Part shown: positions 33,077-42,298 of the stretch, one piece after another | Numbering within the stretch: position 1 is the first letter of the stretch | Layout of the letters: each line of letters opens with the position of its first letter | NCBI RefSeq assembly: GCF_031501865.1 | Contig: NZ_JARRCW010000001.1 | Span: 753,001-817,000 of the forward strand | Source: Pseudovibrio sp. M1P-2-3 | GTDB lineage: Bacteria > Pseudomonadota > Alphaproteobacteria > Rhizobiales > Stappiaceae | Reading direction: 5' to 3' | Length of the DNA: 64,000 bases | Notes under the pieces: model-generated | What the model was told of the DNA's origin: nothing | What the model saw: the letters and a program-made list of their open reading frames with translations, nothing else | Database searches by the model: none | Position numbers and translations under genes: made by a program

Positions 33077-33236
33077 CTTCAGGAGAAAATAGGTAAGCTA
33101 CAATTACCATGATCAGCGGGAAGGGAAATTGGAGCAAAAGGACGGGGTAATTTTGCGGTCGAGAAGAGTACTCGGTTTCTGCAATGGGTTTGTGAACCCA
33201 CCTCCCTGATTGTTAAGGGAGGCGGGGACGTGAGGT

Positions 33237-33310
33237 TTAGAGCACGCTGCGTTCATTTAAACTCGCGCCTCGTGCTCTAATTTTTGGACCCAATCAAACG
33301 GAGCTCGCTT
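33237..33310. repeat. Dispersed repeat, copy 3
   Basis: TTAGAGCACGCTGCGTTCATTT, then GTGCTCTAA pairing with TTAGAGCAC, then AATCAAACGGAGCTCGCTTTA. It overlaps the last bases of the EF-G-like gene region and resembles the copies at 30943 and 32249. Confidence 0.5.
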
Positions 33311-35373
33311 TAGGCTGCTTGACTGCGCTTGCTTTCGACCACTTGGTCCGCCGCCTTTCCGGATAACTCGGAGAGGTGATCAAACTTGAGGGTGAACGTT
33401 GCAACACCTGCAGTGGCGGAGCGCAGCTCCACAATCAGGTTGTTCAGTTCGCCATCAGGGATAAAGGCTTCCACCTCATCCCAGCCTTCCCAGCCCTCGC
33501 GTGCATCAAAGCCCAGAATTTGCCCGCGCCTTCCGGAAAGAATGCCGTTAATCCGCGCCGTGGTGTCTGATGGACATTGAACGGCAATCTTGGAGATGGG
33601 TTCCAACAGTACGGGTGAACATTGGCTCAGCCCATCGCGCATCCCCAAAATGGCGGCCATGCGGAAGGCCTGATCGGAGCTGTCCACAGAGTGGTAGGAG
33701 CCATCTGTCAATGTCACAGCAACATCTACAACGGGAAAGCCCAAGGGGCCTTTTTGCAAGGCTTCTTTGACGCCTTCGCCAACAGAGGGGATATACTGTT
33801 TGGGAACGACCCCGCCGCTGATCGTGTCATTGAACAGATTACCTTCTCCCCGTGGCATGGGCTTGATATCAAGCACCACATCACCGAACTGGCCGTGTCC
33901 GCCGCTTTGTTTACGGTGGCGGGAGCGCTGTTCGGTGGAGGAGCGGATGGTCTCCTTGTACGCCACTTCCGGCGTGAAGCGTGTTACATCCAGACCATAT
34001 TTACTTTGCAACTTCTCCAAAGCGACCCGCAGATGCATTTCACCTTGTCCGCCAAGCAGTGTCTCTCCGGATTCTTGCAGGTTGATAATCTGAAGGGAAG
34101 GGTCTTCCTCGCTCAGCTTGTTCAGTGCATTGGACAAACGAACATCGTCCTTCTGATGCACGGTTTTCAAGCCGGTGATCAGGACAGGGTAGGGTATTTT
34201 TGCCAGCGGAATTTGCTTTTTAGGCTTGGTACCAATACCCAGTGTTGTACCCGTGCTCACATCCTCCAGTTTTCCAAGGGCTACCAGATCACCAACCACG
34301 GCCTGAGTTATTTTCTTTTGCTTGCTGCCTTGCAAGAAGGAGAGCGAAGCGGGCCGGTGTTCGGTTCCATCGGCACTGCACAACATGTCTCCTTCTTTGA
34401 GCACTCCGGACAGAACCCTGCCGATGGAAAGCTTGCCGCCGTGCTCGGTATGGTAGGTTTTTAGAATCTGGAGGGTTCCGCATAAGTCATAGTCCATTGC
34501 AAGCCGCTCACAAGTTGCGGAATATTGCGGCGCTTCATGGCGCAGGGCTTTCCAGAGCCGCCTGATGCCATTTCCTTTTTCCGCGCTGCCAATAAATACA
34601 GGGCAGATTTCTCCCTTTTGCATCTCGTGGACCAGATCGTCGAAGACCAGTTCATCATTGGGCGCAATGTCTTCCAGAAGCTGCTCCATGAGGATATCAT
34701 CATGGTCTGCCAAGTGCTCCAGCATGGAGTATCGTGCGCTGACTTCCCTGCTGCTTTCTCCATCAGGGATCTGGATTGTCTTGCTGGGTTTGCCCTCTTG
34801 ATAGACAAAAGCTCTTTCCAGCGCCAGATCAATAAACCCTGTGGCGATACCGTTTTTCCAGATGGGAATTTGCCTGAGAACCAGCGGGACAGAAGAGGCC
34901 GGCTGCAGAGCGTGAAGGGTTTCGCGGATTCTTTTGTTGGTTCGGTCAATCTTATTCAGGAACAGCGCTCTTGGAATACCTTTGTCTTCAATTGTTTTGA
35001 GAATAACCTGAAGGGCCGGAATTTTTTTTTCGTCCGGTTCGGCAACGACAATGGCCATGTCGACCCCGTCGAGGACGTTATTTTGTTCATTGAGAAATTC
35101 GATGGAGCCCGGTGTGTCTATGAAATGAAAAGTGTCCCCCTTGTACTGGCAGTGTGCGATATTGGCTTCCACGCTCATGGCGTGATCTCTCGCCTCTCTT
35201 GAGCTATCGCCCACAGTGGAACCTGCGGTGACATTTCCTTGTCTGAGCAATGCCCCCGCTCGAGCCAGTAACGCTTCCAGCACTGTTGTCTTGCCACTGG
35301 CAAAAGGGCCCACAATGGCAATACAACGGGGGCTTACCCTGCCTCCGGCGTCTCCAACGTTTTTCTCTCCCAT
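33310..35373 (-). CDS. Elongation factor G-like GTPase (divergent paralogue)
   Basis: 687 aa. Domain order is that of EF-G: GTPase with P-loop GPFASGKT (22-29), NKIDR, domain II (GTLQILKTYHTEHGGKLSIGRVLSG), domain III, domain IV (KQSGGHGQFGDVVLDIKP) and C-terminal domain V. Notable changes: the DTPGH motif is DTPGS (86-90), so the usual catalytic His is Ser; the switch-I GITI stretch is replaced by MSVE. This fits the secondary EF-G-like lineage (FusA2-like) rather than the translocase. ATG 35373 is used since GGAGA precedes it; ATG 35418 is in frame. No rps/tuf genes nearby. Function unassigned. Confidence 0.88.
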   Translation of the reverse strand: MGEKNVGDAGGRVSPRCIAIVGPFASGKTTVLEALLARAGALLRQGNVTAGSTVGDSSREARDHAMSVEANIAHCQYKGDTFHFIDTPGSIEFLNEQNNVLDGVDMAIVVAEPDEKKIPALQVILKTIEDKGIPRALFLNKIDRTNKRIRETLHALQPASSVPLVLRQIPIWKNGIATGFIDLALERAFVYQEGKPSKTIQIPDGESSREVSARYSMLEHLADHDDILMEQLLEDIAPNDELVFDDLVHEMQKGEICPVFIGSAEKGNGIRRLWKALRHEAPQYSATCERLAMDYDLCGTLQILKTYHTEHGGKLSIGRVLSGVLKEGDMLCSADGTEHRPASLSFLQGSKQKKITQAVVGDLVALGKLEDVSTGTTLGIGTKPKKQIPLAKIPYPVLITGLKTVHQKDDVRLSNALNKLSEEDPSLQIINLQESGETLLGGQGEMHLRVALEKLQSKYGLDVTRFTPEVAYKETIRSSTEQRSRHRKQSGGHGQFGDVVLDIKPMPRGEGNLFNDTISGGVVPKQYIPSVGEGVKEALQKGPLGFPVVDVAVTLTDGSYHSVDSSDQAFRMAAILGMRDGLSQCSPVLLEPISKIAVQCPSDTTARINGILSGRRGQILGFDAREGWEGWDEVEAFIPDGELNNLIVELRSATAGVATFTLKFDHLSELSGKAADQVVESKRSQAA

Positions 35374-35576
35374 AATCGAATCTCCAATTTGTTTTCGGAG
35401 GTCGATACGTGGCATCACGCTGTATGGTTAAAGGGCGTGATTTGACAACGCACCTTCCTCTATCCTTTTCGGAACAGGTGCATGGTCGCAAGAAAAACGT
35501 GTAGATGGCAAGAAGAAAAACCACGGCAGAGATTTACGTGACACTCCGCCGCAATTGTACAACCATACCGAGTTAT

Positions 35577-36080
35577 TTACGGAGCGGCTTTCAGGGTCAG
35601 GTTGGTGACGCCAAGTGTGAGGTTGACCCCTTTTTGCCCCTGAATACTAAGGGGTTGAAGTGAAATGGCTTTGCCTAAGCCGCCGACCAAGATATTGGCT
35701 TGACCACCAACACCGGCAGTTGCTCCCGCTGAAACTCCAGAGTAGGAACCGGCCAGTGCTCCGGGTTGAACATTTCTGGATGGTGCCAGAACTCCCCAGA
35801 CCAGTGTTCCTGATTTTATAGTACCCACATCCAGACCATAGCTGTTTATGGACCCAGAATAGCGTTCGGTTTTTCCGTCTCCGCCTTTGAAGTGGCAAGC
35901 AAGGGTATGACTGGACCCAACTATGAAGTTCGAGCCCCCTTCAATCTTGCAGGACAGGCTGCCTGCCTTGACGCCTGCTTTCTTTGTGCTCTCGGTAGAG
36001 GCCTTGTCTGTCTGGGCGTGTGCTGCCCCTCCTATGAGAAGTAATGTGAGACAAGTTGCGAGGGCTGCGGTACGCTTCAT
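35577..36080 (-). CDS. DUF992 family secreted protein
   Basis: 167 aa with a signal peptide (MKRTAALATCLTLLLIGGAAHAQ). The mature sequence VKAGSLSCKIEGGSNFIVGSSHTLACHF... RYSGSINSYGLDVGTIKSGTLVWGVLAPS and GAYSG-like GALAGSYSGVSAGATAGVGGQANILVGG is the DUF992 signature, common in Hyphomicrobiales; two conserved cysteines probably form a disulfide. Periplasmic or cell-surface; role unknown. Upstream GGGAGATC supports ATG 36080. Confidence 0.85.
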   Translation of the reverse strand: MKRTAALATCLTLLLIGGAAHAQTDKASTESTKKAGVKAGSLSCKIEGGSNFIVGSSHTLACHFKGGDGKTERYSGSINSYGLDVGTIKSGTLVWGVLAPSRNVQPGALAGSYSGVSAGATAGVGGQANILVGGLGKAISLQPLSIQGQKGVNLTLGVTNLTLKAAP

Positions 36081-36522
36081 GGTTGATCTCCCTGTCAGTT
36101 TTCACAGTGCCTAAGGAAAACCAACAAAAACCTGAGCGCTTGTCAAAACGTGGAGACAACTAGAGTCAATCAAAAGAAAATGCTTATACGGGTGATTGTT
36201 TGTTTCACTTAATATGAGGGTACTAAAATCCAATAAGCAACTAGGGAAAATTGACGATGTAGTAGGCTTGCGAAATCCCTAGTGTAAATTTTCATAAATA
36301 TTATCAAGCTGTTATGAATAGCGGCGCCGCCGTAAAGTGCGTGTTTACCAAAGATAGTATTTGGCAGGTGGGCAAGGGGCGGATCTTTCACAAATATTCA
36401 TCCGGCTTTTACCAAGCTCGAAAACGAGGGAGCTGAAACGGCAAGGCATAAACCCAACCTTGGAGGTTTTGCAGCTAGGCTCATTCAAGCTCCGTGATGG
36501 AGGGGTCACACTCCTTAACTTG
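36081..36522. other. Intergenic region upstream of the MscS-type channel gene
   Basis: No supported gene. The open frame of the channel gene extends back to 36361, but the extra residues lack the features of a protein N-terminus. Confidence 0.4.
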
Positions 36523-38856
36523 ATGCAGAGAAGTTCAATGCCTAGTGGTAAAACAGAGCACAGTTGTTTTGGTTCTTTTGTTCTACAATGCTTTATGGGT
36601 TTACTGTTGGTTCTAGCCTTGTGCTTGCCGCAGGAGGTTCAGGCTCAAAACCCTGTAATGTTGATGAAGAGTGTGAGCCAGAATGAGGAGGGAGGGCAAT
36701 CACCGCTGCAACCTCAGCCAACTATGCCAGACCAAAGTAGCGGGACCAATGTTCCATCTCTTCAAGAAGCCTATCGTTTTGCCGAGGCCGGGCAGGCTGT
36801 TGTCGCGGATGTACCCAATGCACTTCAGGCAATGCAGCAAGCCATTACCGGTGCCAGTGCAATTGGTGATCCCAACTGGGTGATCTGGGCCGTTGTAGCC
36901 TCCGGACTTTCCATTTTACTGGGGCAGTTTGCCAGTGTGCAAATGCAAGGGTGGTCCAACCGCCGCTTTTTCTCCCTGTTCCAAGGCAGCTTGCAGCATC
37001 GCTCAGGCAAGATTTCCTTTGTGATGGCGCGGGCCATTGTGATGTTTATTGCGCTTGCCATAACCGGCTTTGTGGCTGGCTGTTCTATTTTGATTATGCT
37101 GGTGGGGCAGCCGCCCGCACGAATGACTGCCATGCTTATCCTGATGATGTTCCTTATTTATAAATCCCTGCGTATTCTTATTCAGAACCTGCTTGTGCCC
37201 TACACCCCCGAATGCCGTCTGCTCTACATTGGGGAAAGTGAAGCTAAATCCCTTTTTAAAACCTTGATGGTTGTAGCCAGCTTATGCGCTGTTGTGCTGG
37301 GCTTTTTCTTATGGATGGGGGATCTTGGTGTTGCCCGCAATACACTTGTCCTGCTTCAGGTTCTTTTGTCGTTTATTGCCAGTTCTTTATTTTCCGGCGT
37401 TGTACTGCTTCACCGGGAAACTGTAGCCAAGGCCATCAAGGGCGGTGAGCTGGAAAAAGGAGACACTTCAGGGCGTGGTCTTCTGGCATCGTTTTGGCAT
37501 GTTCTGGCAATTGCCTATTTCTGGCTGGCGTTTTTAGTCACTGTTCACCGCACTGTTCTGGAACTGCCCTCCTCAACAGGCCTTGTGATTGCTCCAATTA
37601 AAATACTCTTACTGGCCTTTGTGTTCTATGGCCTCTTGTTGTTGGTGGTGGACCGGTTTTTGCTACCCCGCCTTGATACGCCTGCCAACCTGCGCTTGCT
37701 GGCAAAGCAGATTATGAAACGGGAGGGATATAGCGGGCATCACACGGATGAGGAACTGTCTCTCTCGCAGGCGGGCGCTGAAGCAATGGAGCGGGAGGAG
37801 GCGCGTGAACCGTTTCGCGGGCTTCTGGATCACGGCGCACAAATCCTGACTTTCTTGATGGCGCTGGGCTATCTGATTGTGGATTGGGGGTTTCCTATCA
37901 TCAGCTCGGAGAGTGTCCTTGGGAACCTCTTTGAAGTCTCCATGATTTCCTTCTTTGGGTATATGGCCTATCAGGCTGTTGCGCTGGCGATTGACAGGAA
38001 AATGGAGCAGGAAAAACCGGAGGTGGAAGAGGAGGAAGCCGAGCACCATGACATGGGCGGACAGGGAGAAAGCCGCATTGCGACGCTTTTGCCTATTTTA
38101 CGTAACTTTCTACTGATCTCCATCGCGGTGATCTGCTCCATGGTGGTGCTGTCCCAGTTGGGCGTCAACATTGCGCCTTTGTTTGCAGGAGCAGGCGTTG
38201 TGGGGCTTGCTGTGGGTTTTGGCGCTCAGACCTTGATCCGCGATATCTTTTCCGGCGCTTTCTTCTTGATTGATGACGCGTTTCGCAAAGGGGAATACAT
38301 TGATATCGGGGATGTGAAGGGGACGGTGGAACGGATCTCCATCCGCTCCATGCAGCTACGCCACCACAATGGCCCCTTGAACACGGTGCCATTCGGGGAA
38401 GTCAAATTTGTAAAGAACTTCTCTCGCGACTGGGCCATGATGAAGCTGACCTTTCGGGTGACCTATGACACGGATGTGGAACGGGTGCGCAAACTGATCA
38501 AGAAATTCGGGCAGGAGCTTCTAACCCACCCTGATTATGGATCAAAGTTCTTGCAGCCGGTTAAGTCGCAGGGTGTGACCTCCATGGAAGATTCCGCCAT
38601 GATTGTGCGCGTAAAGTTTATGACCAAGCCGGGGGATCAGTTCGAGCTGCGTAAAGTAGTCTACACGGGCATTCGCGATATCTTTACCCGCGAGGGCATT
38701 CAATTTGCCCATAAGGAAGTAAAGGTGAGGCTTTCGGAAAATGACGAGACACGCAAACTCAGTGAGGAGGAAAAACAGGCGGTTGCAGGGGCGGTTCTGC
38801 CGGTTATCGAGGCCGAGCAGCAGGAGGGGCAGCCAGTTAAAAAAGATGCAATGTGA
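36523..38856 (+). CDS. Large MscS-family mechanosensitive channel
   Basis: About 777 aa. A signal peptide (CFMGLLLVLALCLPQEVQA) leads a periplasmic stretch (about 40-110), then about ten membrane helices. The MscS core is C-terminal: the pore-lining helix region IAPLFAGAGVVGLAVGFGAQTLIRDIFSGAFFLIDDAF is Gly/Ala-rich, followed by the beta domain EYIDIGDVKGTVERISIRSMQLRHHNGPLNTVPFGEV. This is the MscK/YnaI-like long architecture: an osmotic-shock valve in the inner membrane. The start is uncertain: ATG 36523 or ATG 36538; neither has a strong ribosome site. Acidic linker EKPEVEEEEAEHHDMGG separates the two halves. Confidence 0.9.
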   Translation: MQRSSMPSGKTEHSCFGSFVLQCFMGLLLVLALCLPQEVQAQNPVMLMKSVSQNEEGGQSPLQPQPTMPDQSSGTNVPSLQEAYRFAEAGQAVVADVPNALQAMQQAITGASAIGDPNWVIWAVVASGLSILLGQFASVQMQGWSNRRFFSLFQGSLQHRSGKISFVMARAIVMFIALAITGFVAGCSILIMLVGQPPARMTAMLILMMFLIYKSLRILIQNLLVPYTPECRLLYIGESEAKSLFKTLMVVASLCAVVLGFFLWMGDLGVARNTLVLLQVLLSFIASSLFSGVVLLHRETVAKAIKGGELEKGDTSGRGLLASFWHVLAIAYFWLAFLVTVHRTVLELPSSTGLVIAPIKILLLAFVFYGLLLLVVDRFLLPRLDTPANLRLLAKQIMKREGYSGHHTDEELSLSQAGAEAMEREEAREPFRGLLDHGAQILTFLMALGYLIVDWGFPIISSESVLGNLFEVSMISFFGYMAYQAVALAIDRKMEQEKPEVEEEEAEHHDMGGQGESRIATLLPILRNFLLISIAVICSMVVLSQLGVNIAPLFAGAGVVGLAVGFGAQTLIRDIFSGAFFLIDDAFRKGEYIDIGDVKGTVERISIRSMQLRHHNGPLNTVPFGEVKFVKNFSRDWAMMKLTFRVTYDTDVERVRKLIKKFGQELLTHPDYGSKFLQPVKSQGVTSMEDSAMIVRVKFMTKPGDQFELRKVVYTGIRDIFTREGIQFAHKEVKVRLSENDETRKLSEEEKQAVAGAVLPVIEAEQQEGQPVKKDAM

Positions 38857-39146
38857 CTTATAAACTCTGTCCTGAGCGCGTGCCTGTTAAAGGGATACTC
38901 AGCATTGTTTGAGGGGCACTTTTGCCATGTACCGGCTGGGGATGTTCTTTGGCTGATATGTTCACAGAACCGTGAACTGGAAACGTACATGACCGGATCC
39001 GGTTGGTTTTTTGGACGAAATTAATTTCACTTACTATATTATAAACAATAGGTTAACCATCATGTCTCAACCGTGATGACGGTGCGTAAGTATTTGTGAT
39101 ATTTTTCACTAAATTTATCAGCAATAATAATAAAGAGCTGTTTCAA

Positions 39147-40163
39147 ATGCTTCGCACGATACTGAACCAGATCTACAACCAGCCTGTCCTATTGCTTGTA
39201 ATAACAATGATGCTATGGGGGATTAACTCTTCTGTTGTTGTGATGGCTGTGGGAGATATCGGAGCGTTTACGGCGGTTTTCCTGCAAATGGTTTTAGCAA
39301 GTGCAGCGCTTGCTTTTGTCTATAGGGAACAGTTGCGAGAACACTTTGGCTGTGTGAAAAAGAATCTGGGGTTCTTTATCATTATTCCCTTCTTTGGGCT
39401 CACGCTTTCCTATGGCCTCTTTTACAAGTCTGGCCATGATATCAATGCGATCAATTTGGGTATATTGCAGGGTGTGACCCCTTTGTTTGTTCTGCTTGGC
39501 GGTTGGCTGATGTTTCGATCCTCACTCACACTTTTACAGGTGGGAGGAGTAATTCTGACCGTTGTCGGCGTGATATACGTTGGGAGTGAGGGAGACCTTA
39601 CAGGGGTGTTTTCTACAGATTACAGCTTGGGGGATGTCCTCGTTCTGCTGATGGCGTTTTGCACGGCCCTTTATACGTTGATGCTCAAAGTACGCCCACG
39701 CGTTCCACTGCCTGTTTATCTGACTATTGCGAGTGCTTTTGCGGCAATTGGCGCAATTCCCCTCATTGTTATGGAAATTGCCGCCAGAGGGGTTGTTATT
39801 CCCAACCTGCAAGGCTTGGGAGTGGTTGTTTACATGGCCCTTATTCCGGGCGTTATGGGGCAGCTTCTATTCATGCGCGGGATCAGTTTGATGGGCCCTG
39901 AACGTGTTGGCCCATTCTTTAACCTAACTCCTGTCTTCAGCTGTATCTTTGCCATAGTTTTGCTTGGAGAAGTATTGCAGGTTTATGATGTGATTGGATT
40001 GAGTTTGATTTTGCTCGGTATTTTTGTGTCCGAGAAATTCAATGGGTCAGGACGTGGGTCGACCGGCGCAGGTGCGAAATTTCCCTATTCCAGCCCTACA
40101 GATTCAAGAGCTTTTTCCAAGGCTGTTAAAGCAGAGCAGGGATCGCGGCGCCCGCCTTTCTAG
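39147..40163 (+). CDS. EamA-family DMT transporter
   Basis: 338 aa with ten predicted membrane helices in two EamA repeats: PVLLLVITMMLWGINSSVVVMAVGDIGAFTAVFLQMVLASAAL begins the first, and SLGDVLVLLMAFCTALYTLMLKV the second. The last repeat has FFNLTPVFSCIFAIVLLGEVLQVYDVIGLSLILLGIF. ATG 39147 follows AAGAGCTG; a longer GTG frame from 39096 is less likely. A basic, disordered C-terminal tail of about 45 residues is unusual for the family. It lies just before the methionine operon but is separated by about 170 bp with a palindrome. Confidence 0.88.
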   Translation: MLRTILNQIYNQPVLLLVITMMLWGINSSVVVMAVGDIGAFTAVFLQMVLASAALAFVYREQLREHFGCVKKNLGFFIIIPFFGLTLSYGLFYKSGHDINAINLGILQGVTPLFVLLGGWLMFRSSLTLLQVGGVILTVVGVIYVGSEGDLTGVFSTDYSLGDVLVLLMAFCTALYTLMLKVRPRVPLPVYLTIASAFAAIGAIPLIVMEIAARGVVIPNLQGLGVVVYMALIPGVMGQLLFMRGISLMGPERVGPFFNLTPVFSCIFAIVLLGEVLQVYDVIGLSLILLGIFVSEKFNGSGRGSTGAGAKFPYSSPTDSRAFSKAVKAEQGSRRPPF

Positions 40164-40245
40164 TTCCCTCCTTGTCAGTCAGTTGTCTTAACCACAGCAG
40201 TTTTGCCTAGAAAGTTCAATGAATAGAAAATATTTCCTTGTAGAC

Positions 40246-40261
40246 ATAAAGATATCTTTAT
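40246..40261. promoter_or_regulatory. Perfect 16-bp palindrome, probable operator of the methionine operon
   Basis: ATAAAGATATCTTTAT reads the same on both strands. It lies 70 bp before the chosen start of the ArsR-methyltransferase gene, in promoter distance. ArsR-family dimers bind such symmetric AT-rich sites, and the SahR group of methionine-cycle regulators is known to bind palindromes of this kind. Autoregulation is inferred. Confidence 0.7.
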
Positions 40262-40330
40262 ATCATGCTGCCAATATATTTTCGTGAGTGTGAACCTTTG
40301 ATCCAAGTCGTTAAAACCCCTGAGATTGAA

Positions 40331-41326
40331 ATGCTGTCAGTTGATGAGCTTGTAAATTGTTTGCGAGCCAGTGGAGAGGAGACCAGAGTGCGTCTGCTTG
40401 CGCTGCTGGCTGAGGGGGAATTGACGGTTAAGGACGTAACCACAATTTTAGGCCAGAGCCAGCCGCGCATTTCCCGTCATCTCAAGCTTTTGTGTGAAGC
40501 GGGCATCATTCAGCGGTTCCCCGAAGGGGCTTGGGTTTATTACCGTTTGGGCGAAGTGGGGCCTGCGGCCGTTGCCCGTGCCGTGCTGCATTCTGTAGAC
40601 CAGCAAGACCCCATTCTGGCTGCTGACAGGGAGCGCCTTGATACCATTCGCCGCCAGAAGGCCGAGGAAGCAGCCGCTTTTTTTGCCTCGCGCGCCGACA
40701 ACTGGGACAAGGAGCGCACGCTGCATGTGCCTGAAGAGGCAGTCGAAAAGGCAATGCTGGAGGCTTTGGGCACCCAGCAGTTTGACAGCTTTTTGGACCT
40801 TGGCACAGGCACAGGTCGCTTGCTGGAGCTGTTCAAGGGGCAATACGCCCAAGGCATTGGCATTGATGCCAGCCAGAACATGCTCTCGGTTGCGCGAGCC
40901 AACCTTGAAAAAGCACAGATTTCCCATGCGCAGGTGCGGCAGGGGGATATTTACGCGCTGCCTATCGCAGCTCGCTCCGCCAATGTGGCGGCGATCCATC
41001 AAGTGCTTCACTTTTTGGAAGAGCCTGCCCGCGCTATTGCAGAGGCTGCACGGGCGCTGCGCCCAGGCGGGCGTTTGCTGGTTGTGGACTTTGCACCGCA
41101 CGATCTTGAATTCCTTCGGGAAAAACACGCGCACCGCCGCCTTGGCTTCTCTCATGAGCAGATTGGCCGCTGGCTGGAGACTGCCGGACTTGAAACCATA
41201 AAAATTCAGGACCTTGTTCCTGATGACACTATTAAGAACCAATTAACTGTCACAGTGTGGTTGGCTCAGGATCGCAGAATTGCGACTGACGCTCCCATTT
41301 TGAACCAGACACAGGAGCTTGCCTAA
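40331..41326 (+). CDS. ArsR-family regulator fused to a SAM-dependent methyltransferase
   Basis: 331 aa. Residues 1-80 are an ArsR winged helix (VDELVNCLRASGEETRVRLLALLAEGELTVKDVTTILGQSQPRISRHLKLLCEAGII); no ArsR metal-binding Cys pair is present in the recognition helix. Residues 115-300 are a class I methyltransferase with motif I DLGTGTG at 156-162 and DIYALPIAARSANVAAIHQVLHFLEEP. Start ATG 40331 matches the usual N-terminus of the family; ATG 40265 would place the palindrome almost on the start codon. metF starts 3 bp after the stop, so the regulator, metF and metH form one operon. Likely ligand: SAM or SAH. Confidence 0.87.
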   Translation: MLSVDELVNCLRASGEETRVRLLALLAEGELTVKDVTTILGQSQPRISRHLKLLCEAGIIQRFPEGAWVYYRLGEVGPAAVARAVLHSVDQQDPILAADRERLDTIRRQKAEEAAAFFASRADNWDKERTLHVPEEAVEKAMLEALGTQQFDSFLDLGTGTGRLLELFKGQYAQGIGIDASQNMLSVARANLEKAQISHAQVRQGDIYALPIAARSANVAAIHQVLHFLEEPARAIAEAARALRPGGRLLVVDFAPHDLEFLREKHAHRRLGFSHEQIGRWLETAGLETIKIQDLVPDDTIKNQLTVTVWLAQDRRIATDAPILNQTQELA

Positions 41327-41329
41327 AAC

Positions 41330-42256
41330 ATGTCTGAACATGCTATTGACCGCCGCTTCCAACTCAATGGTGCCTCCGATATTTCCGTATCATTCGAGTT
41401 TTTTCCGCCTAAAACGGAGAAAATGGACCAGATTCTGTGGCAATCCATCACCCGTCTGGCCCCGCTGCACCCCAGCTTTGTCTCCGTGACTTACGGCGCA
41501 GGCGGGTCTACCCGTGAGCGTACCCACGCCACAGTTCAGCGGATTGTGCAGGAAACAGATTTGAAGCCAGCTGCTCACCTGACGTGTGTGGACGCGACAA
41601 AAGACTCTGTAAACGAGGTGATCCGCTCTTATTGGGATGCAGGCGTGCGCCACATTGTGGCTCTGCGTGGAGATCCGGCCGCTGGCCTTGGTGCCCCTTA
41701 TCATCCACATCCCGAAGGGTACCAGAATACGTGCGACCTAGTGGCCAGCATTCGTGAGATTGGCGATTTTGAAGTTTCCGTTTCAGCTTACCCTGAGCGA
41801 CACCCGCAAAGCCCCAGCTGGGAAGTGGAACTGGATGTCTTGAAAGCCAAGGTGGATGCAGGGGCAACCCGTGCCATAACCCAGTTCTTTTTCGATAACG
41901 TGCACTATCTGCGTTATGTGGAGCGGGTGCGCGCTGCTGGTATCAATATTCCGATTATTCCGGGCATAGTGCCGGTTACCAGCTTCAAGGGCATTTCGGG
42001 TTTTGCCAAGAAAACCGGTGCCTCTGTTCCTCAGTGGTTGGCACACCGCTTTGAAGGGCTCGATGACGATCCCAAAACCCGCGAGTTGGTGGCTGCTGCT
42101 GTTGCTGCCGAGCAGGTGATGGGCCTTGTTGATGAAGGCATTGATGACTTTCACTTTTACACCATGAACAAGGCCGACCTTGTTTACGCAACTTGCCACA
42201 TGCTGGGCCTGCGCCCCGCCCAGCCAGAGCTTGAGCCGATTGTTGCCGCAGCTTAA
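41330..42256 (+). CDS. metF: 5,10-methylenetetrahydrofolate reductase
   Basis: 308 aa. Flavoprotein making 5-methyl-THF, the methyl donor for methionine synthase. Seen: VSFEFFPPKTEKMDQILWQSITRLAPLHPSFVSVTYGAGGSTRERTH at the N-terminus (Glu in FEFFPPK is the catalytic acid), HIVALRGDPAAG, VSAYPERHPQSPSWEVELDVLKAKVDAGATRAITQFFFD and the PIIPGIVPVTSF loop. Length matches the short bacterial MetF without the eukaryotic regulatory domain. Tightly follows the ArsR-methyltransferase gene and precedes metH by 42 bp. Confidence 0.97.
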   Translation: MSEHAIDRRFQLNGASDISVSFEFFPPKTEKMDQILWQSITRLAPLHPSFVSVTYGAGGSTRERTHATVQRIVQETDLKPAAHLTCVDATKDSVNEVIRSYWDAGVRHIVALRGDPAAGLGAPYHPHPEGYQNTCDLVASIREIGDFEVSVSAYPERHPQSPSWEVELDVLKAKVDAGATRAITQFFFDNVHYLRYVERVRAAGINIPIIPGIVPVTSFKGISGFAKKTGASVPQWLAHRFEGLDDDPKTRELVAAAVAAEQVMGLVDEGIDDFHFYTMNKADLVYATCHMLGLRPAQPELEPIVAAA

Positions 42257-42298
42257 GCGGCAACCAACCCCATATCTCTTGAACTAAAGATTGCCAAT

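Noticed and set aside
33622-34464. Long open frame opposite the EF-G-like gene
   Set aside because: The minus-strand product contains all EF-G motifs; the plus-strand frame is a by-product of codon bias.
40448-41242. 264-aa open frame opposite the ArsR-methyltransferase gene
   Set aside because: No recognisable motif, and the sense strand encodes a complete two-domain protein in an operon.
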